In this document: piece after piece, positions 8,188-16,836 of the stretch | Layout of the letters: the number at the start of each line of letters is the position of its first letter | Position numbering within the stretch: the stretch's first letter is position 1 | The notes under the pieces: model-generated | Told to the model about the DNA's origin: nothing | The model's input: the letters and a program-made list of their open reading frames with translations, nothing else | Databases searched by the model: none | Program-made: the position numbers and the translations under genes | DNA from: Clostridium sp. | Lineage (GTDB): Bacteria; Bacillota; Clostridia; Acetivibrionales; Acetivibrionaceae | DNA: 43,894 bases | Direction: 5' to 3' | NCBI GenBank assembly: GCA_012798835.1 | Contig: JAAZML010000104.1 | Location: forward strand, 1-43,894

Positions 8188-8394
8188 TTACCATTGATTT
8201 CCAAAGTCTCTTCCTGAACCCCTACTTCCTCTGTTGTGATTGCTGTTCCTTCTTTGTTGTTTCCTAGCCTGACGGCAATCGGGACATCTTTGAGGTTCAT
8301 TTTGGAACCCCTTTTCAGCGTAAAATGCCTGTTCCCCTTCTGTAAAAACAAACTCGGCATTGCAATCCTTGCAGGTTAACGTTTTGTCTGCCAT
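8188..8394 (-). CDS. Small zinc-ribbon protein
   Basis: The 68-residue protein has two CxxC knuckles, TCKDCNAEF and RCPDCRQARK, separated by about 27 residues with FTEGEQAFYAEKG between. This is the pattern of the probable zinc-ribbon domain family (zf-trcl). The Arg/Asn/Gly-rich tail (QQRRNSNHNRGSRGSG) may bind nucleic acid. The ATG at 8394 is chosen because GAGGAGGG lies just before it; longer in-frame extensions upstream have no site. It has its own promoter. Function is unknown; such proteins are often strongly expressed. Confidence 0.85.
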   Translation of the reverse strand: MADKTLTCKDCNAEFVFTEGEQAFYAEKGFQNEPQRCPDCRQARKQQRRNSNHNRGSRGSGRDFGNQW

Positions 8395-8500
8395 TATAAA
8401 GCCCTCCTCATAATTTGGATTTAACCTATTCGAGACGTATTCTTCCAAATTTAAAAGGAGAACATGAGTCAGGAAACTAATTAAATCTCTTAATATAAAA

Positions 8501-8529
8501 ATTATACCACAGTTTTTTTGGGGGATCAA
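8501..8529 (-). promoter_or_regulatory. Promoter of the zinc-ribbon gene
   Basis: On the minus strand TTGATC (8529-8524), a 17-base spacer ending in TG plus one base, and TATAAT (8506-8501) form an extended -10 sigma-A promoter. The leader before the start is about 100 bases. Confidence 0.7.
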
Positions 8530-8648
8530 TCAATATAATAAGATGTTTGACTAGGAAAATTATTTATTTATTTTAGTGACAAAATATTAACATCAGGACC
8601 CCATTTCTCATAATTATGTAGAAGAAGGCTTATTTTGGAGCGTAGAAA

Positions 8649-9158
8649 ATGGGATATGGCAGAAATATAAAAGCATACAATAGAGAAAATGCTGTGGAAT
8701 ATGCACATAAATGGGCATTCGATCGCAACCCGTTGTACTTAGATTTTGAAAATCTAGGCGGCGATTGCACTAATTTTGCATCTCAGGTTATACTTGCGGG
8801 GAGTTTGGTAATGAACTATACACCGATTTATGGGTGGTATTACAAAGATTCCTCTAATAGGACTGCTTCCTGGACGGGAGTAGATTTTCTTTATAATTTT
8901 CTGATAAACAATAAAGGAAATGGTCCATTTGGAATAGAGGTAAATGAGGGGGGTGTCCAACCCGGAGATATCATCCAGCTATCATTTGGTGGAGGAGAAA
9001 GTTTTGGACATTCGCCAGTGGTTGTAAGTGCAGGTCATCCAGTACGTCTTGATAATATACTTATTGCTGCCCATACATATGACAGGGATTATTATCCAAT
9101 CACTAACTATAGATGGACGAATATAAGGTTTATACACATCTTAGGCGTAAGAGTATAA
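8649..9158 (+). CDS. Putative amidase-domain protein (Amidase_6)
   Basis: The 169-residue protein matches the putative amidase domain. It starts with YNRENAVEYAHKWAFDRNP and has the catalytic-cysteine segment GGDCTNFASQ (Cys40). A histidine lies in SFGHSPVVVS (His121), and RWTNIRFIHILGVR is at the end. This is a papain/NlpC-like fold predicted to cleave amide bonds. In spore formers such domains occur in secreted or spore proteins. No signal peptide is visible, so this copy is either cytoplasmic or made in a sporulation compartment. The ribosome binding site is weak (GGAG at 8637-8640). Confidence 0.85.
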   Translation: MGYGRNIKAYNRENAVEYAHKWAFDRNPLYLDFENLGGDCTNFASQVILAGSLVMNYTPIYGWYYKDSSNRTASWTGVDFLYNFLINNKGNGPFGIEVNEGGVQPGDIIQLSFGGGESFGHSPVVVSAGHPVRLDNILIAAHTYDRDYYPITNYRWTNIRFIHILGVRV

Positions 9159-9189
9159 TTATTTGACAATTCGGCAAGCCGGTGGAGCT

Positions 9190-9636
9190 CTATTTAAGTG
9201 AATTTTTTTCCTTGAGGCTGTTTATGAGAACACCAAGATTGAGAAGATAAATAGAGTTGTCATCTGTGTTGAACATATTCTCTAGATACTCCCTATTGGC
9301 AAATGGATCCGTATCGGGTACAGTTTGTATTTTGCTACTGTTAACCCCTACAATTTCATCAACGGAATCGGCAATAATCCCAAAGTAGTTTTGGTTAATA
9401 TTTACTAATATTATTTTCAGATCCTCTTCGGGTGATGTTCTAGAGGTTAAATCCAGCTTGCTTTTTATATCTAAAAGGGTGAAGACCTTACCGCGAAGGT
9501 TGATAAGGCCTTTTATACATGGATGGGTGTTTGGCACTTTAAATATCTCCTGCATTTTTATAATTTCTATCACACGAGAAATATCAATTGCAAAGAATTT
9601 ACTGCCCAATTCAAACACAATATATTGATGCGACAT
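9190..9636 (-). CDS. cheW: CheW-like chemotaxis coupling protein
   Basis: This 148-residue protein is a single CheW domain with two beta-barrel halves. Typical segments are YIVFELGSKFFAIDISRVIEI, IKGLINLRGKVFTLLDI and FGIIADSVDEIVGV. CheW links chemoreceptors to the histidine kinase CheA. No receptor, cheA or flagellar gene is nearby, so it may serve a distant chemotaxis or Che-like system. CGGAGGG sits just before the ATG. NLRG and the surrounding conserved residues are intact, so it should be functional. Confidence 0.9.
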   Translation of the reverse strand: MSHQYIVFELGSKFFAIDISRVIEIIKMQEIFKVPNTHPCIKGLINLRGKVFTLLDIKSKLDLTSRTSPEEDLKIILVNINQNYFGIIADSVDEIVGVNSSKIQTVPDTDPFANREYLENMFNTDDNSIYLLNLGVLINSLKEKNSLK

Positions 9637-9989
9637 AGTTATCCCTCCGGAAAGTATTGTTGTAAGGTTTGATGGTTACTCGATTGGGGTGATGTATCAA
9701 AAAAACAACTATAAGCCGCAGGATGTGGCCAGGCTGCAAGAACGAAAATCCCATGAAGTGCTATAGGTATTGGATAGGAATCTGTTTCTACCCTTAATAA
9801 TATTATAGCAACTATTAGACAAAGAATCAATAAAATCATGTAAGGAGCAATTTCATAGCAAAATGTTGCATTTGCACTGAAATCAAAATATAATGTATTT
9901 TAGTAGGTGCTCAGACAATTCCCTATTGGGAATGGTAGGGTGTAGACAACGCAGTATAAATTTAAAATATAAGGGTAGGGGAGAAGATT
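9637..9989. other. Intergenic region between cheW and mscS
   Basis: This 353-base divergent region holds the cheW ribosome binding site on the left and the mscS promoter on the right (9866-9894). A minus-strand open frame of 66 codons (9839-9639) has no ribosome binding site and ends inside the cheW site, so it is not annotated. Nothing else is recognisable. Confidence 0.5.
9866..9894 (+). promoter_or_regulatory. Promoter of mscS
   Basis: TTGCAT (9866-9871) and TATAAT (9889-9894) are exactly 17 bases apart, about 95 bases before the mscS start. Confidence 0.65.
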
Positions 9990-10775
9990 ATGAAAGATTA
10001 TGTTTTAAAGGTAGTTAACATGTTTCCAATTTATATCGAATCTATTGGATTAAAGCTGCTATTTTCAGTTATTGTCTTGGTGGTGGGCCTAAAGCTTATT
10101 GATTTTTTTATTAAATTTATAAGCAAATTAAGGGGCTTTAAAAATAATGATCCCACTGCACAATCTTTTATAAAAAGTTTTTCAGCGGTAAGTCTCAAGG
10201 TAGTATTATTAACCACCGTTGTGAGTATTTTAGGGGTGCCTCTTACATCAGTAGTAGCGTTGTTGGCATCGGCGGGACTGGCAATAGGTCTTGCTTTGCA
10301 GGGGGCCTTATCAAACTTTGCAGGTGGGCTTATTATACTTATTTTCAAGCCATTTAAGTTGGGGGATCACATCGAAACCCAGTCCCTTTCGGGTATTGTG
10401 CAGGATATAACTGTATTTTACACCATATTAGTGACACCTGACGGCAAAAGGATAACACTACCAAATGGTACAATGACCAATGCTTCAATTATTAATTTGT
10501 CCTCAGAAGAAACCCGACGCATAGATTTGGCATTTAAGGCACCGAATGACTTAGACGTTGAATTGGTTAAACGGATGCTTTTGGATATTGCTCAAAAACA
10601 TCCGTTGGTTCTAAAAAAGCCAGAGCCCGTTTCAAGACTTAATTCCAGTGAAAGCGGTACACTAAATTATATTTTCAGGGTATGGTGCAAAAATACAGAT
10701 TATTGGGCAGTCCGCTACGATCTGACTGAATGGATAAAGGCGGAATTCGATAAAAAGGGTATTGGAATATTTTAA
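9990..10775 (+). CDS. mscS: Small-conductance mechanosensitive channel, MscS family
   Basis: The 261-residue protein has the three-helix MscS core. The first helix is near residues 20-42 and the second near 67-85. The pore helix is near 88-125, with the Gly/Ala-rich segment ASAGLAIGLALQGALSNFAGG that packs the pore. The cytoplasmic beta domain follows (FKLGDHIETQSLSGIVQDI and the LPNGTMTNASIIN signature), then the alpha/beta vestibule. MscS channels open on membrane tension and release solutes during osmotic downshock. Length and motifs fit a minimal MscS; the tail ends at GIGIF, a little shorter than usual. GGGGAG lies at 9978-9983. Confidence 0.93.
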   Translation: MKDYVLKVVNMFPIYIESIGLKLLFSVIVLVVGLKLIDFFIKFISKLRGFKNNDPTAQSFIKSFSAVSLKVVLLTTVVSILGVPLTSVVALLASAGLAIGLALQGALSNFAGGLIILIFKPFKLGDHIETQSLSGIVQDITVFYTILVTPDGKRITLPNGTMTNASIINLSSEETRRIDLAFKAPNDLDVELVKRMLLDIAQKHPLVLKKPEPVSRLNSSESGTLNYIFRVWCKNTDYWAVRYDLTEWIKAEFDKKGIGIF

Positions 10776-10858
10776 CCTTTAACTAATATATAATTACACC
10801 ATACTCCCGGCAATCGCACCCATACGCTAAAAGGCAATCTAAGTTATGATTTTAAAGT

Positions 10859-10902
10859 AATGGGGTTATATTTATGAACGATAATCCCCATTTATTTTTA
10901 TA
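10859..10902 (+). terminator. Terminator of mscS, overlapping the 3' end of argJ
   Basis: AATGGGGTTAT (10859-10869) pairs with ATAATCCCCATT (10881-10892) with one bulge, followed by a T-rich run to about 10900. The right arm is coding sequence for the last residues of convergent argJ (INGDYRS). Confidence 0.6.
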
Positions 10903-12077
10903 TAATCATATGAGAAATCGCATGTAAAGATTCGATCTGAAACGATACCATTTTTAAGATCAACCCGGATCTCGATTTCATCTTTTTTTAGGATTTCTTT
11001 TGCTAACGCCTCATCAAAGCCTAAGGCTGCACCGTTACGGCATACCATTAGATCACCGATGGAAATATCAATAAGTTTTGGATCAAATTTTGCACCTGAG
11101 TATCCGGCCGCAGTTATAATTCGTCCCCAATTTGCGTCCTCCCCGAAAATGGCTGTTTTAACAAGGGGTGATTTTGCTATTGCATTGGCGACCATATGGG
11201 CATCCTCCTCATCGGATGCACCGTTTACAATGACTTCGATCAGCTTTGTTGCCCCTTCCCCATCTTTTGCTATCATTTTGGATAGGTTCAGGCACACAAA
11301 CTCTAGAGCAGATTTAAAATGCTTGTATTCAACATTTTCATTTACTATTCCCTCATTGTCAGCTTCACCGTTAGCAAGCATGATTACCATATCACAAACG
11401 CTAGTATCTCCATCTACCGAGATCCTGTTAAAGGTATGGGCTACTATTTCTTTTAGGGCCCTGTCTAAAAGACCCCGGGAGATATTAGCATCGGTTGTAA
11501 TGGTGCATATCATGGTAGCCATGTTAGGGTGTATCATCCCCGAACCTTTCGCCATGGCACCGATTCTAACCCTTTCGCCTTGTATTTCAAAATCCACGGC
11601 TATTTCCTTAACAACGAGATCAGTAGTAATAATTGCCTGAGCAGCCTCGTGTCCTCCGTCAGCAGATAAAGAAGAAATTCCCGTTCGAATTCCTCCCCTC
11701 ACTTTTGGTAAGTTAAGGGATGCACCTACTACACCTGTAGAACCTAGGAGTATATTTTCCCTTTGGCATCCTAAAAGATGTGCAGCAAGATCTGCCATTT
11801 CTTCTGCGTTTTTGGTACCCTGTTCTCCAAGGCATGCGTTGGCATTGCCGCTGTTTACGATTACTGCCTTGGCATATCCATTTTTTATATGTTTCATGGA
11901 TAACTCCAGCGAATGCCCCTTTACAATATTTTTTGTAAATACCCCTGCAGCCACTGCTATATCATCGGAACAAACTATAGCAAGATCTTTTATACCCTCG
12001 TCTTTCAGGCCGCATGCAACGCCTGAAGCTTTATATCCTTTGGGGGCGGTGACCCCACCTTCAATCATATTTATCAT
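10872..12077 (-). CDS. argJ: Bifunctional ornithine acetyltransferase / N-acetylglutamate synthase ArgJ
   Basis: ArgJ moves the acetyl group from N-acetylornithine to glutamate, recycling it in arginine synthesis; bifunctional forms also use acetyl-CoA. The 401-residue proenzyme cuts itself between Ala187 and Thr188 in HPNMATMI, and Thr188 becomes the catalytic nucleophile. Also visible are GVTAPKGYKASGVACG at the N-terminus, NSGNANAC, GSTGVVG and NWGRIITAAGYSG. The start at 12077 is chosen because GGAGTGAG precedes it; an in-frame ATG at 12095 has no site. No other arg genes are adjacent, which is unusual since argJ often sits with argC, argB and argD. Confidence 0.95.
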   Translation of the reverse strand: MINMIEGGVTAPKGYKASGVACGLKDEGIKDLAIVCSDDIAVAAGVFTKNIVKGHSLELSMKHIKNGYAKAVIVNSGNANACLGEQGTKNAEEMADLAAHLLGCQRENILLGSTGVVGASLNLPKVRGGIRTGISSLSADGGHEAAQAIITTDLVVKEIAVDFEIQGERVRIGAMAKGSGMIHPNMATMICTITTDANISRGLLDRALKEIVAHTFNRISVDGDTSVCDMVIMLANGEADNEGIVNENVEYKHFKSALEFVCLNLSKMIAKDGEGATKLIEVIVNGASDEEDAHMVANAIAKSPLVKTAIFGEDANWGRIITAAGYSGAKFDPKLIDISIGDLMVCRNGAALGFDEALAKEILKKDEIEIRVDLKNGIVSDRIFTCDFSYDYIKINGDYRS

Positions 12078-12261
12078 CTTACTCACTCCAATCATAGATT
12101 GTCAGCTGTTTGATAGCATTATATCATCAGCCCATTGATAAGAATATTATATTAAAACCATAGCGGATATTCAAGGCATTTATAGGCTATATGCTGCATT
12201 AATTTTAAAGTTGCATCACAAAGTATTAATAGCTACAATCTGGGGACAATTGGAAGTGAAC

Positions 12262-13575
12262 CTATGAATCCAATTCATTTTGTCTAAATTCTTCGATGGC
12301 TTTTTTAGACAACTCCACAATATAATTCATGGCTCTATCCATTGGGTATATCTGGGATGTGTTGACCATATACAGTTTATCGACGGGTGTTCTAAATTTT
12401 GGCTTAAATTTGGAATATTGCATGGGCCAAATAGGCTGTCCATATTTATTTCTAAATACAATCCAATCCTCTACCATGTTTTCATTGAAATCCTTGTTTA
12501 CCTTGCTAAGGTGTTCAAGGAAATAATCACGGATCTTGTCCTCGTCCATATGGAACAGTTTATCATCGGTGTCCGTATATTTTGATAAATATACAATATG
12601 TTTTCCCCCATAGCTATCATCAGAAAAAAGGTTGGTATGCTCTATAATACCACCAAAGGGTATTTTATCATCACTGATATTGAGCCAATAAACATCGCTG
12701 AGCTTTTTTTTGAGAATCATTATTAGGATTACGACCCCATCATATTTAACTTTTTTCAAGGGATTAACATAATCTTTGGGTGCATTTTTACATAGATCAA
12801 TAAATATGGGCAGCGGGGTAGTGCAAAAAACATAATCATAGGTTTTCTTTTTGCCATTGGCTATAAAGCCTTTGCATACTTCATTTTCAATCAGTATTTC
12901 CGTGATCGTGTTATTTAGGTGCAGCTCTCCGCCTTTTTCCTTGATAGATTCAATTATTTTTTTATGAACTCTTTGAAAGCTTCCCTCAATATACCCAAAT
13001 ATTTCGTCTTTACCTGCACCTTTTCTGGATTTAAGCCTAGATGCAATTCTTTCCCATAACCAAACGGCAGGTATGTTTTTGTAGTTATCTCCAAACTTTA
13101 CCTTCAACATGGGCTTGTAAATGATATCCCAAGGCTGTTTGCCGGCGACCTTTTTTAAAAACTGCTCATTGTTGATGGTTTCAAGTTTTTCGATATTTTT
13201 GTACAAAGAAATATATATTGAAGAAAGGCCAAATCTCATTCTATTAATAAAGCTCAAAGGCTTGAACCTTAGTATATCCATAGGCGTTGTAAAGGGATGC
13301 GTAACCCCATTATAAAAGTATCCCATCGAGGATTTTTCCCAAGTTAGGTACTCGGTCAAAGCCAGTTCCTCCAAAAGCTCCATGTAATGTTTGTCATGGG
13401 TATAAATGAAGTGGTAGCATTTATCTACTTGCATATTACCCATATTAAAAGAACCTGCAAGCCCCCCGAAATCGTTATCCCTTTCATAAATATCGACCGT
13501 GGCATTGCAGCGACTAGTTAGATAATAGGCGGTTGAAAGCCCTGTTATTCCTGAGCCTATAACGGCAATTTTCAT
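12262..13575 (-). CDS. FAD/NAD(P)-dependent oxidoreductase of the glycan operon
   Basis: The 437-residue protein starts with a dinucleotide-binding motif GSGITG (residues 7-12), then the FAD ribose-binding acidic strand YERDNDFGGLAGS. It belongs to the amine-oxidase/protoporphyrinogen-oxidase-like group, which also includes UDP-galactopyranose mutase. A C-terminal QIYPMDRAMNYIVE contributes to the flavin site. It is the last gene of the seven-gene glycan operon, 23 bases after the reductase gene, with TAGGGGG as ribosome binding site. By context it acts on a nucleotide sugar, lipid-linked sugar or polyprenol. A mutase, desaturase or oxidase role cannot be separated by sequence. Confidence 0.8.
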   Translation of the reverse strand: MKIAVIGSGITGLSTAYYLTSRCNATVDIYERDNDFGGLAGSFNMGNMQVDKCYHFIYTHDKHYMELLEELALTEYLTWEKSSMGYFYNGVTHPFTTPMDILRFKPLSFINRMRFGLSSIYISLYKNIEKLETINNEQFLKKVAGKQPWDIIYKPMLKVKFGDNYKNIPAVWLWERIASRLKSRKGAGKDEIFGYIEGSFQRVHKKIIESIKEKGGELHLNNTITEILIENEVCKGFIANGKKKTYDYVFCTTPLPIFIDLCKNAPKDYVNPLKKVKYDGVVILIMILKKKLSDVYWLNISDDKIPFGGIIEHTNLFSDDSYGGKHIVYLSKYTDTDDKLFHMDEDKIRDYFLEHLSKVNKDFNENMVEDWIVFRNKYGQPIWPMQYSKFKPKFRTPVDKLYMVNTSQIYPMDRAMNYIVELSKKAIEEFRQNELDS

Positions 13576-13598
13576 TTTTACGACCCCCTAATAAAGTA

Positions 13599-14468
13599 TC
13601 ATATTTTTAATTCTTTCTTTAGGATATCTACATATTCTTCAATTGCCGATTCCCATGAAGGGAGTAAAGGGAAGCTGTTTTTTCTGAGATTATTGTTATC
13701 TATTATTTCACAATCGGGTACCGGGGCTTTTCTTGGAAAGTTCCCCGAATCTACTTTTCTAACCTCGGTTTTGAGATTGAAGCAGTCAATGATTTTCTTA
13801 ACATAATCGTATCTTGAGGCACTTCCCGCATTTGATATATGATAAATCCCATATTTATCTGAAGTAAGTAAATCTATTAAGGAAGGAGCAAGATGTCGGG
13901 TATATGTTGGGCATCCATATTTATCTTCCGCCGCAACCATCACATCGGCTTTAATAGCCTCCAAATAACGATTATATACAAAGTTTTTCTTATGTTGTAT
14001 GCCTCCACCAAAAAGCCAGCCGGGTCTTACTATAAAGTGACGTGAACAATTTTTAGCGACGGCAATTTCTCCACAATGTTTGGATTTTGAATAAGCAGTT
14101 TTTAAAACTACGGGTTCTTCTTCAAAATAAGGTCTTATATCATCACCGAATAGACCGCAAGTACTAATGTACACAAGCTTTGCACCTATTTTTTCTGCAT
14201 ATAGGGCAAGATTTTTAGAACCCTGACAGTTTACCCGCATTGCTTCTTCCGGATCTTCCTCGCAAAAATCGACATTAGTGATTGCTGCAGTGTGTATTAT
14301 ATAATCAGGCTTTTGCACCTTAAATAATTGTTCTACCATGCCCTTTGATGTAATATCAAGATCGGATCTTCTTGCCTGTATAACATGATAGCATCCGCAG
14401 GATTTATAATAATCTGCCAAATCGGTAGCTAGCATACCATCGGCACCAGTAATGAGTAGTTTTTTCAT
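13599..14468 (-). CDS. NAD(P)-dependent nucleotide-sugar 4-ketoreductase (RmlD-like)
   Basis: This 289-residue extended short-chain dehydrogenase resembles RmlD, which reduces the 4-keto group of a 6-deoxy nucleotide sugar. The cofactor motif GADGMLA is at residues 8-14, and the catalytic pair Tyr126/Lys130 is in YSKSK. HTAAITNVDFCEEDP, VNCQGSKNLA and YISTCGLFG match the family. In this operon the likely substrate is CDP-linked, made by RfbF and RfbG, and not dTDP-linked. GGAGGGACC fixes the start at 14468. The first four bases overlap the stop of the epimerase-like gene, so the two are translationally coupled. Confidence 0.85.
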   Translation of the reverse strand: MKKLLITGADGMLATDLADYYKSCGCYHVIQARRSDLDITSKGMVEQLFKVQKPDYIIHTAAITNVDFCEEDPEEAMRVNCQGSKNLALYAEKIGAKLVYISTCGLFGDDIRPYFEEEPVVLKTAYSKSKHCGEIAVAKNCSRHFIVRPGWLFGGGIQHKKNFVYNRYLEAIKADVMVAAEDKYGCPTYTRHLAPSLIDLLTSDKYGIYHISNAGSASRYDYVKKIIDCFNLKTEVRKVDSGNFPRKAPVPDCEIIDNNNLRKNSFPLLPSWESAIEEYVDILKKELKI

Positions 14469-14917
14469 CGGTCCCTCCGTTTCCAATCGAAATCTATTAT
14501 ATCGTTTTTATGGGGATCCATCCTATGCATTATGTCCTTTGAATGCTCAACTGTGTTGAGATCCGCAACAATTGCCAATTCACTGCCTACACATTGAAAT
14601 GCATTCCAGATATTTTCAGGGATTTGAACCAGGCAATAATTATCATCCCCCATATATATTTCCTGTAACTTGCCGTATGTTTTGGAGCCATCCCTAGCAT
14701 CATATAGAACCAAGCGTATCATCCCCTTTATGACCGCGTAGTTTAGAATAGCATTTTCATGCAAGTGCCAACCCTTAACTACGCCCGGATATATTGTTGA
14801 AAAATATATTTCACCAAACCCCGCAAATTCAGGATCTGAGCATTCCTGCATCTTAAGTATGGTACCCCTATCATCGGGGATTTTTCTTAAAGGTTTTATA
14901 ATTACCCCTTCAATCAT
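14465..14917 (-). CDS. RmlC-like cupin, nucleotide-sugar epimerase homologue
   Basis: The 150-residue cupin matches the core of dTDP-4-dehydrorhamnose 3,5-epimerase. Segments are PDDRGTILKM, GEIYFSTIYPGVVKGWHLHE (family form GxxRGLHxQ) and IPENIWNAFQC. It is about 30 residues shorter than RmlC. The base histidine appears kept (His51), but the position normally giving the catalytic tyrosine (CTDYYxPEHE) reads DLNTVEH. Loss of that tyrosine suggests a 3-epimerase, isomerase or binding role and not full 3,5-epimerisation. It overlaps rfbG by eight bases and the reductase by four. Confidence 0.75.
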   Translation of the reverse strand: MIEGVIIKPLRKIPDDRGTILKMQECSDPEFAGFGEIYFSTIYPGVVKGWHLHENAILNYAVIKGMIRLVLYDARDGSKTYGKLQEIYMGDDNYCLVQIPENIWNAFQCVGSELAIVADLNTVEHSKDIMHRMDPHKNDIIDFDWKRRDR

Positions 14918-16007
14918 TTGTTTTACCCCTTTCTAATTTAGTACAATAACTTTTTATTTGTGTAACACATGTTTGATAAACATCTGCACTTTGGTATAAT
15001 TTATACCAATCAGTAGTTAATTTTATAGCTTCATCCAGGGAAAGTCTAGGATTCCAGTCAAGAAGCATTTTTGCCTTTGTACAATCAAGGCTTAATAGGG
15101 TAGATTCGTGGGGAGTGGTTTTAGATTTATTCCCCACATTATCCCAGCACCCTGATCCCCAATGCTTTATGAGAGTATCGACAACCGTGCCGACATGGAC
15201 AATTGATTCGCTATTGGGGCCAAAATTCCATGCATCAGAATAGCCGGTCTCGCCACAAAGCATCTTTGAGGCAAGAAGCAAATAACCGCTTAGGGGTTCT
15301 AGGACATGCTGCCACGGTCTGGTTGAGTTTGGGTTTCTTACCGGAATTGGCATATTATCCTCAAGGGATCTTATACAATCGGGAATAATTCTATCCATAG
15401 ACCAATCGCCCCCACCGATTACATTTCCTGCTCGAACGGTTGCAATACCTGGTTTTTTATTGCTGTGATCGCCAAAGAAGGAGTCTTTGTAGGCGGAGAC
15501 AACCAGCTCACATGCAGCTTTACTGGAACTGTAGGGATCATACCCACCCAATCGATCATTCTCCCTATATCCCCATAGCCATTCTTTGTTTTCATAGCAT
15601 TTATCTGTTGTGATAACGATGCATGCCTCCACAAAAGGGCTATTTCTTACGCACTCGAGTAGGTTGACGGTACCCATAATATTCTGCTCATAGGTTTCAC
15701 GCGGATATTTGTATGAATATCTAACCAATGGTTGGGCTGCTAGGTGAAATATCACCTCGGGTTTATAGGAAGAAAAGATTCCCTTCAATTTTTCATAATC
15801 TCTTATATCCTCATATATTGATACTACTTTACTTTCTAATCCTGCCAAAGCGAAGTTATCTTTTGCGGTATAGGGAGGAAGGGAATACCCAACTACCTTC
15901 GCACCCATTTCCCTGAGCCAAATAGATAGCCAAGAGCCCTTAAAGCCCGTATGGCCAGTGACCAAAACTGTTTTATTTTTAAACATGCCTTTAAATAAGT
16001 TATTCAT
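14910..16007 (-). CDS. rfbG: CDP-glucose 4,6-dehydratase RfbG
   Basis: RfbG turns CDP-glucose into CDP-4-keto-6-deoxyglucose with bound NAD. The 365-residue protein has the NAD motif GHTGFKG (residues 18-24) with SWLSIWL, which is characteristic of this family. It also has HLAAQPLVRYSY, the active-site ITTDKCYEN (residues 132-140) and YxxxK as YSSSK (159-163). AGNVIGGGDWSMDRIIPD and NSTRPWQHVLEPL are further family signatures. CGGGGGAT precedes the ATG. It follows rfbF after a 40-base gap in the same operon and gives the common intermediate for CDP-deoxyhexoses. Confidence 0.93.
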   Translation of the reverse strand: MNNLFKGMFKNKTVLVTGHTGFKGSWLSIWLREMGAKVVGYSLPPYTAKDNFALAGLESKVVSIYEDIRDYEKLKGIFSSYKPEVIFHLAAQPLVRYSYKYPRETYEQNIMGTVNLLECVRNSPFVEACIVITTDKCYENKEWLWGYRENDRLGGYDPYSSSKAACELVVSAYKDSFFGDHSNKKPGIATVRAGNVIGGGDWSMDRIIPDCIRSLEDNMPIPVRNPNSTRPWQHVLEPLSGYLLLASKMLCGETGYSDAWNFGPNSESIVHVGTVVDTLIKHWGSGCWDNVGNKSKTTPHESTLLSLDCTKAKMLLDWNPRLSLDEAIKLTTDWYKLYQSADVYQTCVTQIKSYCTKLERGKTND

Positions 16008-16047
16008 TTTATCCCCCGTAATATTGAATTATATTGCGGTTTTATTT

Positions 16048-16836
16048 TTAAAATTTCCTCCAAGGGCAATCATCACTTTGCCAAATCCTTTCTAGGTAAT
16101 CCATGTCTCTTAGTGTATCCATGCATTGCCAGAACCCATCATGCTTATACATCATTAATTGGCCATCGGCGGCCAGCTTTTCTAAAGGTTCCCTTTCAAG
16201 TACGCAATCTTCATCGGAAGAAAGGTAGTCAAAAAAACACCTGTTAAATACAAAGAAGCCTCCATTTATCCTGCCTTCGGATGTTTGGGGCTTTTCATTA
16301 AATTTAACCACCTTATCATTATCTAGGATAAGTTCCCCAAAACGTGATGGAGGTCTTACCCCAGTTACCGTACCAATCTTACCATGGGATTTATGATATT
16401 TGACCAATTTATTTATATCAATATCGCAGACACCATCCCCATAGGTTAGCATAAATATATCGTTCGAAACATATTTTTCTATTTGTTTAACTCTAGAGCC
16501 TGTCATGGCGTTTTCCCCGGTATTAGCAAAGGTTATTTTCCAATCATTTTCTGAATGGTTATTATGGATAAACATATTGTTTTTTCTGCCCAGATCCAGA
16601 GTGATATCGCTTTCAAAAACCTCATAATTTAAAAAGTATTCCTTAATTTTATGCCCTTTATAGCCAAGACATGAAATAAAATTCTTAAAACCATAGTGGG
16701 CATAGATTTTCATTATATGCCACAGTATTGGCTTACCACCAATTTCAACCATAGGCTTTGGAATTGTTCCTGTCATCTCTTTGATCCTTGTCCCTTTTCC
16801 ACCGCATAGTAAAACAATGTCTATATTATCGGTCAT
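16048..16836 (-). CDS. rfbF: Glucose-1-phosphate cytidylyltransferase RfbF
   Basis: RfbF joins CTP and glucose-1-phosphate to give CDP-glucose. The 262-residue protein starts IVLLCGGKGTRIKEMT and continues PKPMVEIGGKPILWHIM, the nucleotide- and sugar-binding signature. MLTYGDGVCDIDI holds the metal-binding Asp, and GTVTGVRPPSRFGEL and the WQCMDTLRDMDYLE tail are typical of RfbF over RmlA. GGGGGACC favours the ATG at 16836 over an in-frame ATG at 16857. The gene overlaps the end of the upstream GT2 gene by 11 bases. It commits the pathway to CDP sugars. Confidence 0.93.
   Translation of the reverse strand: MTDNIDIVLLCGGKGTRIKEMTGTIPKPMVEIGGKPILWHIMKIYAHYGFKNFISCLGYKGHKIKEYFLNYEVFESDITLDLGRKNNMFIHNNHSENDWKITFANTGENAMTGSRVKQIEKYVSNDIFMLTYGDGVCDIDINKLVKYHKSHGKIGTVTGVRPPSRFGELILDNDKVVKFNEKPQTSEGRINGGFFVFNRCFFDYLSSDEDCVLEREPLEKLAADGQLMMYKHDGFWQCMDTLRDMDYLERIWQSDDCPWRKF

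Noticed and set aside
9639-9839. Minus-strand 66-codon frame upstream of cheW
   Set aside because: It has no ribosome binding site, ends inside the cheW ribosome binding site and matches no family, although its first 17 residues are hydrophobic.
11059-11640. Plus-strand frame of 193 codons inside argJ
   Set aside because: It is antisense to a clear argJ coding frame, with serine/proline-rich shadow composition.
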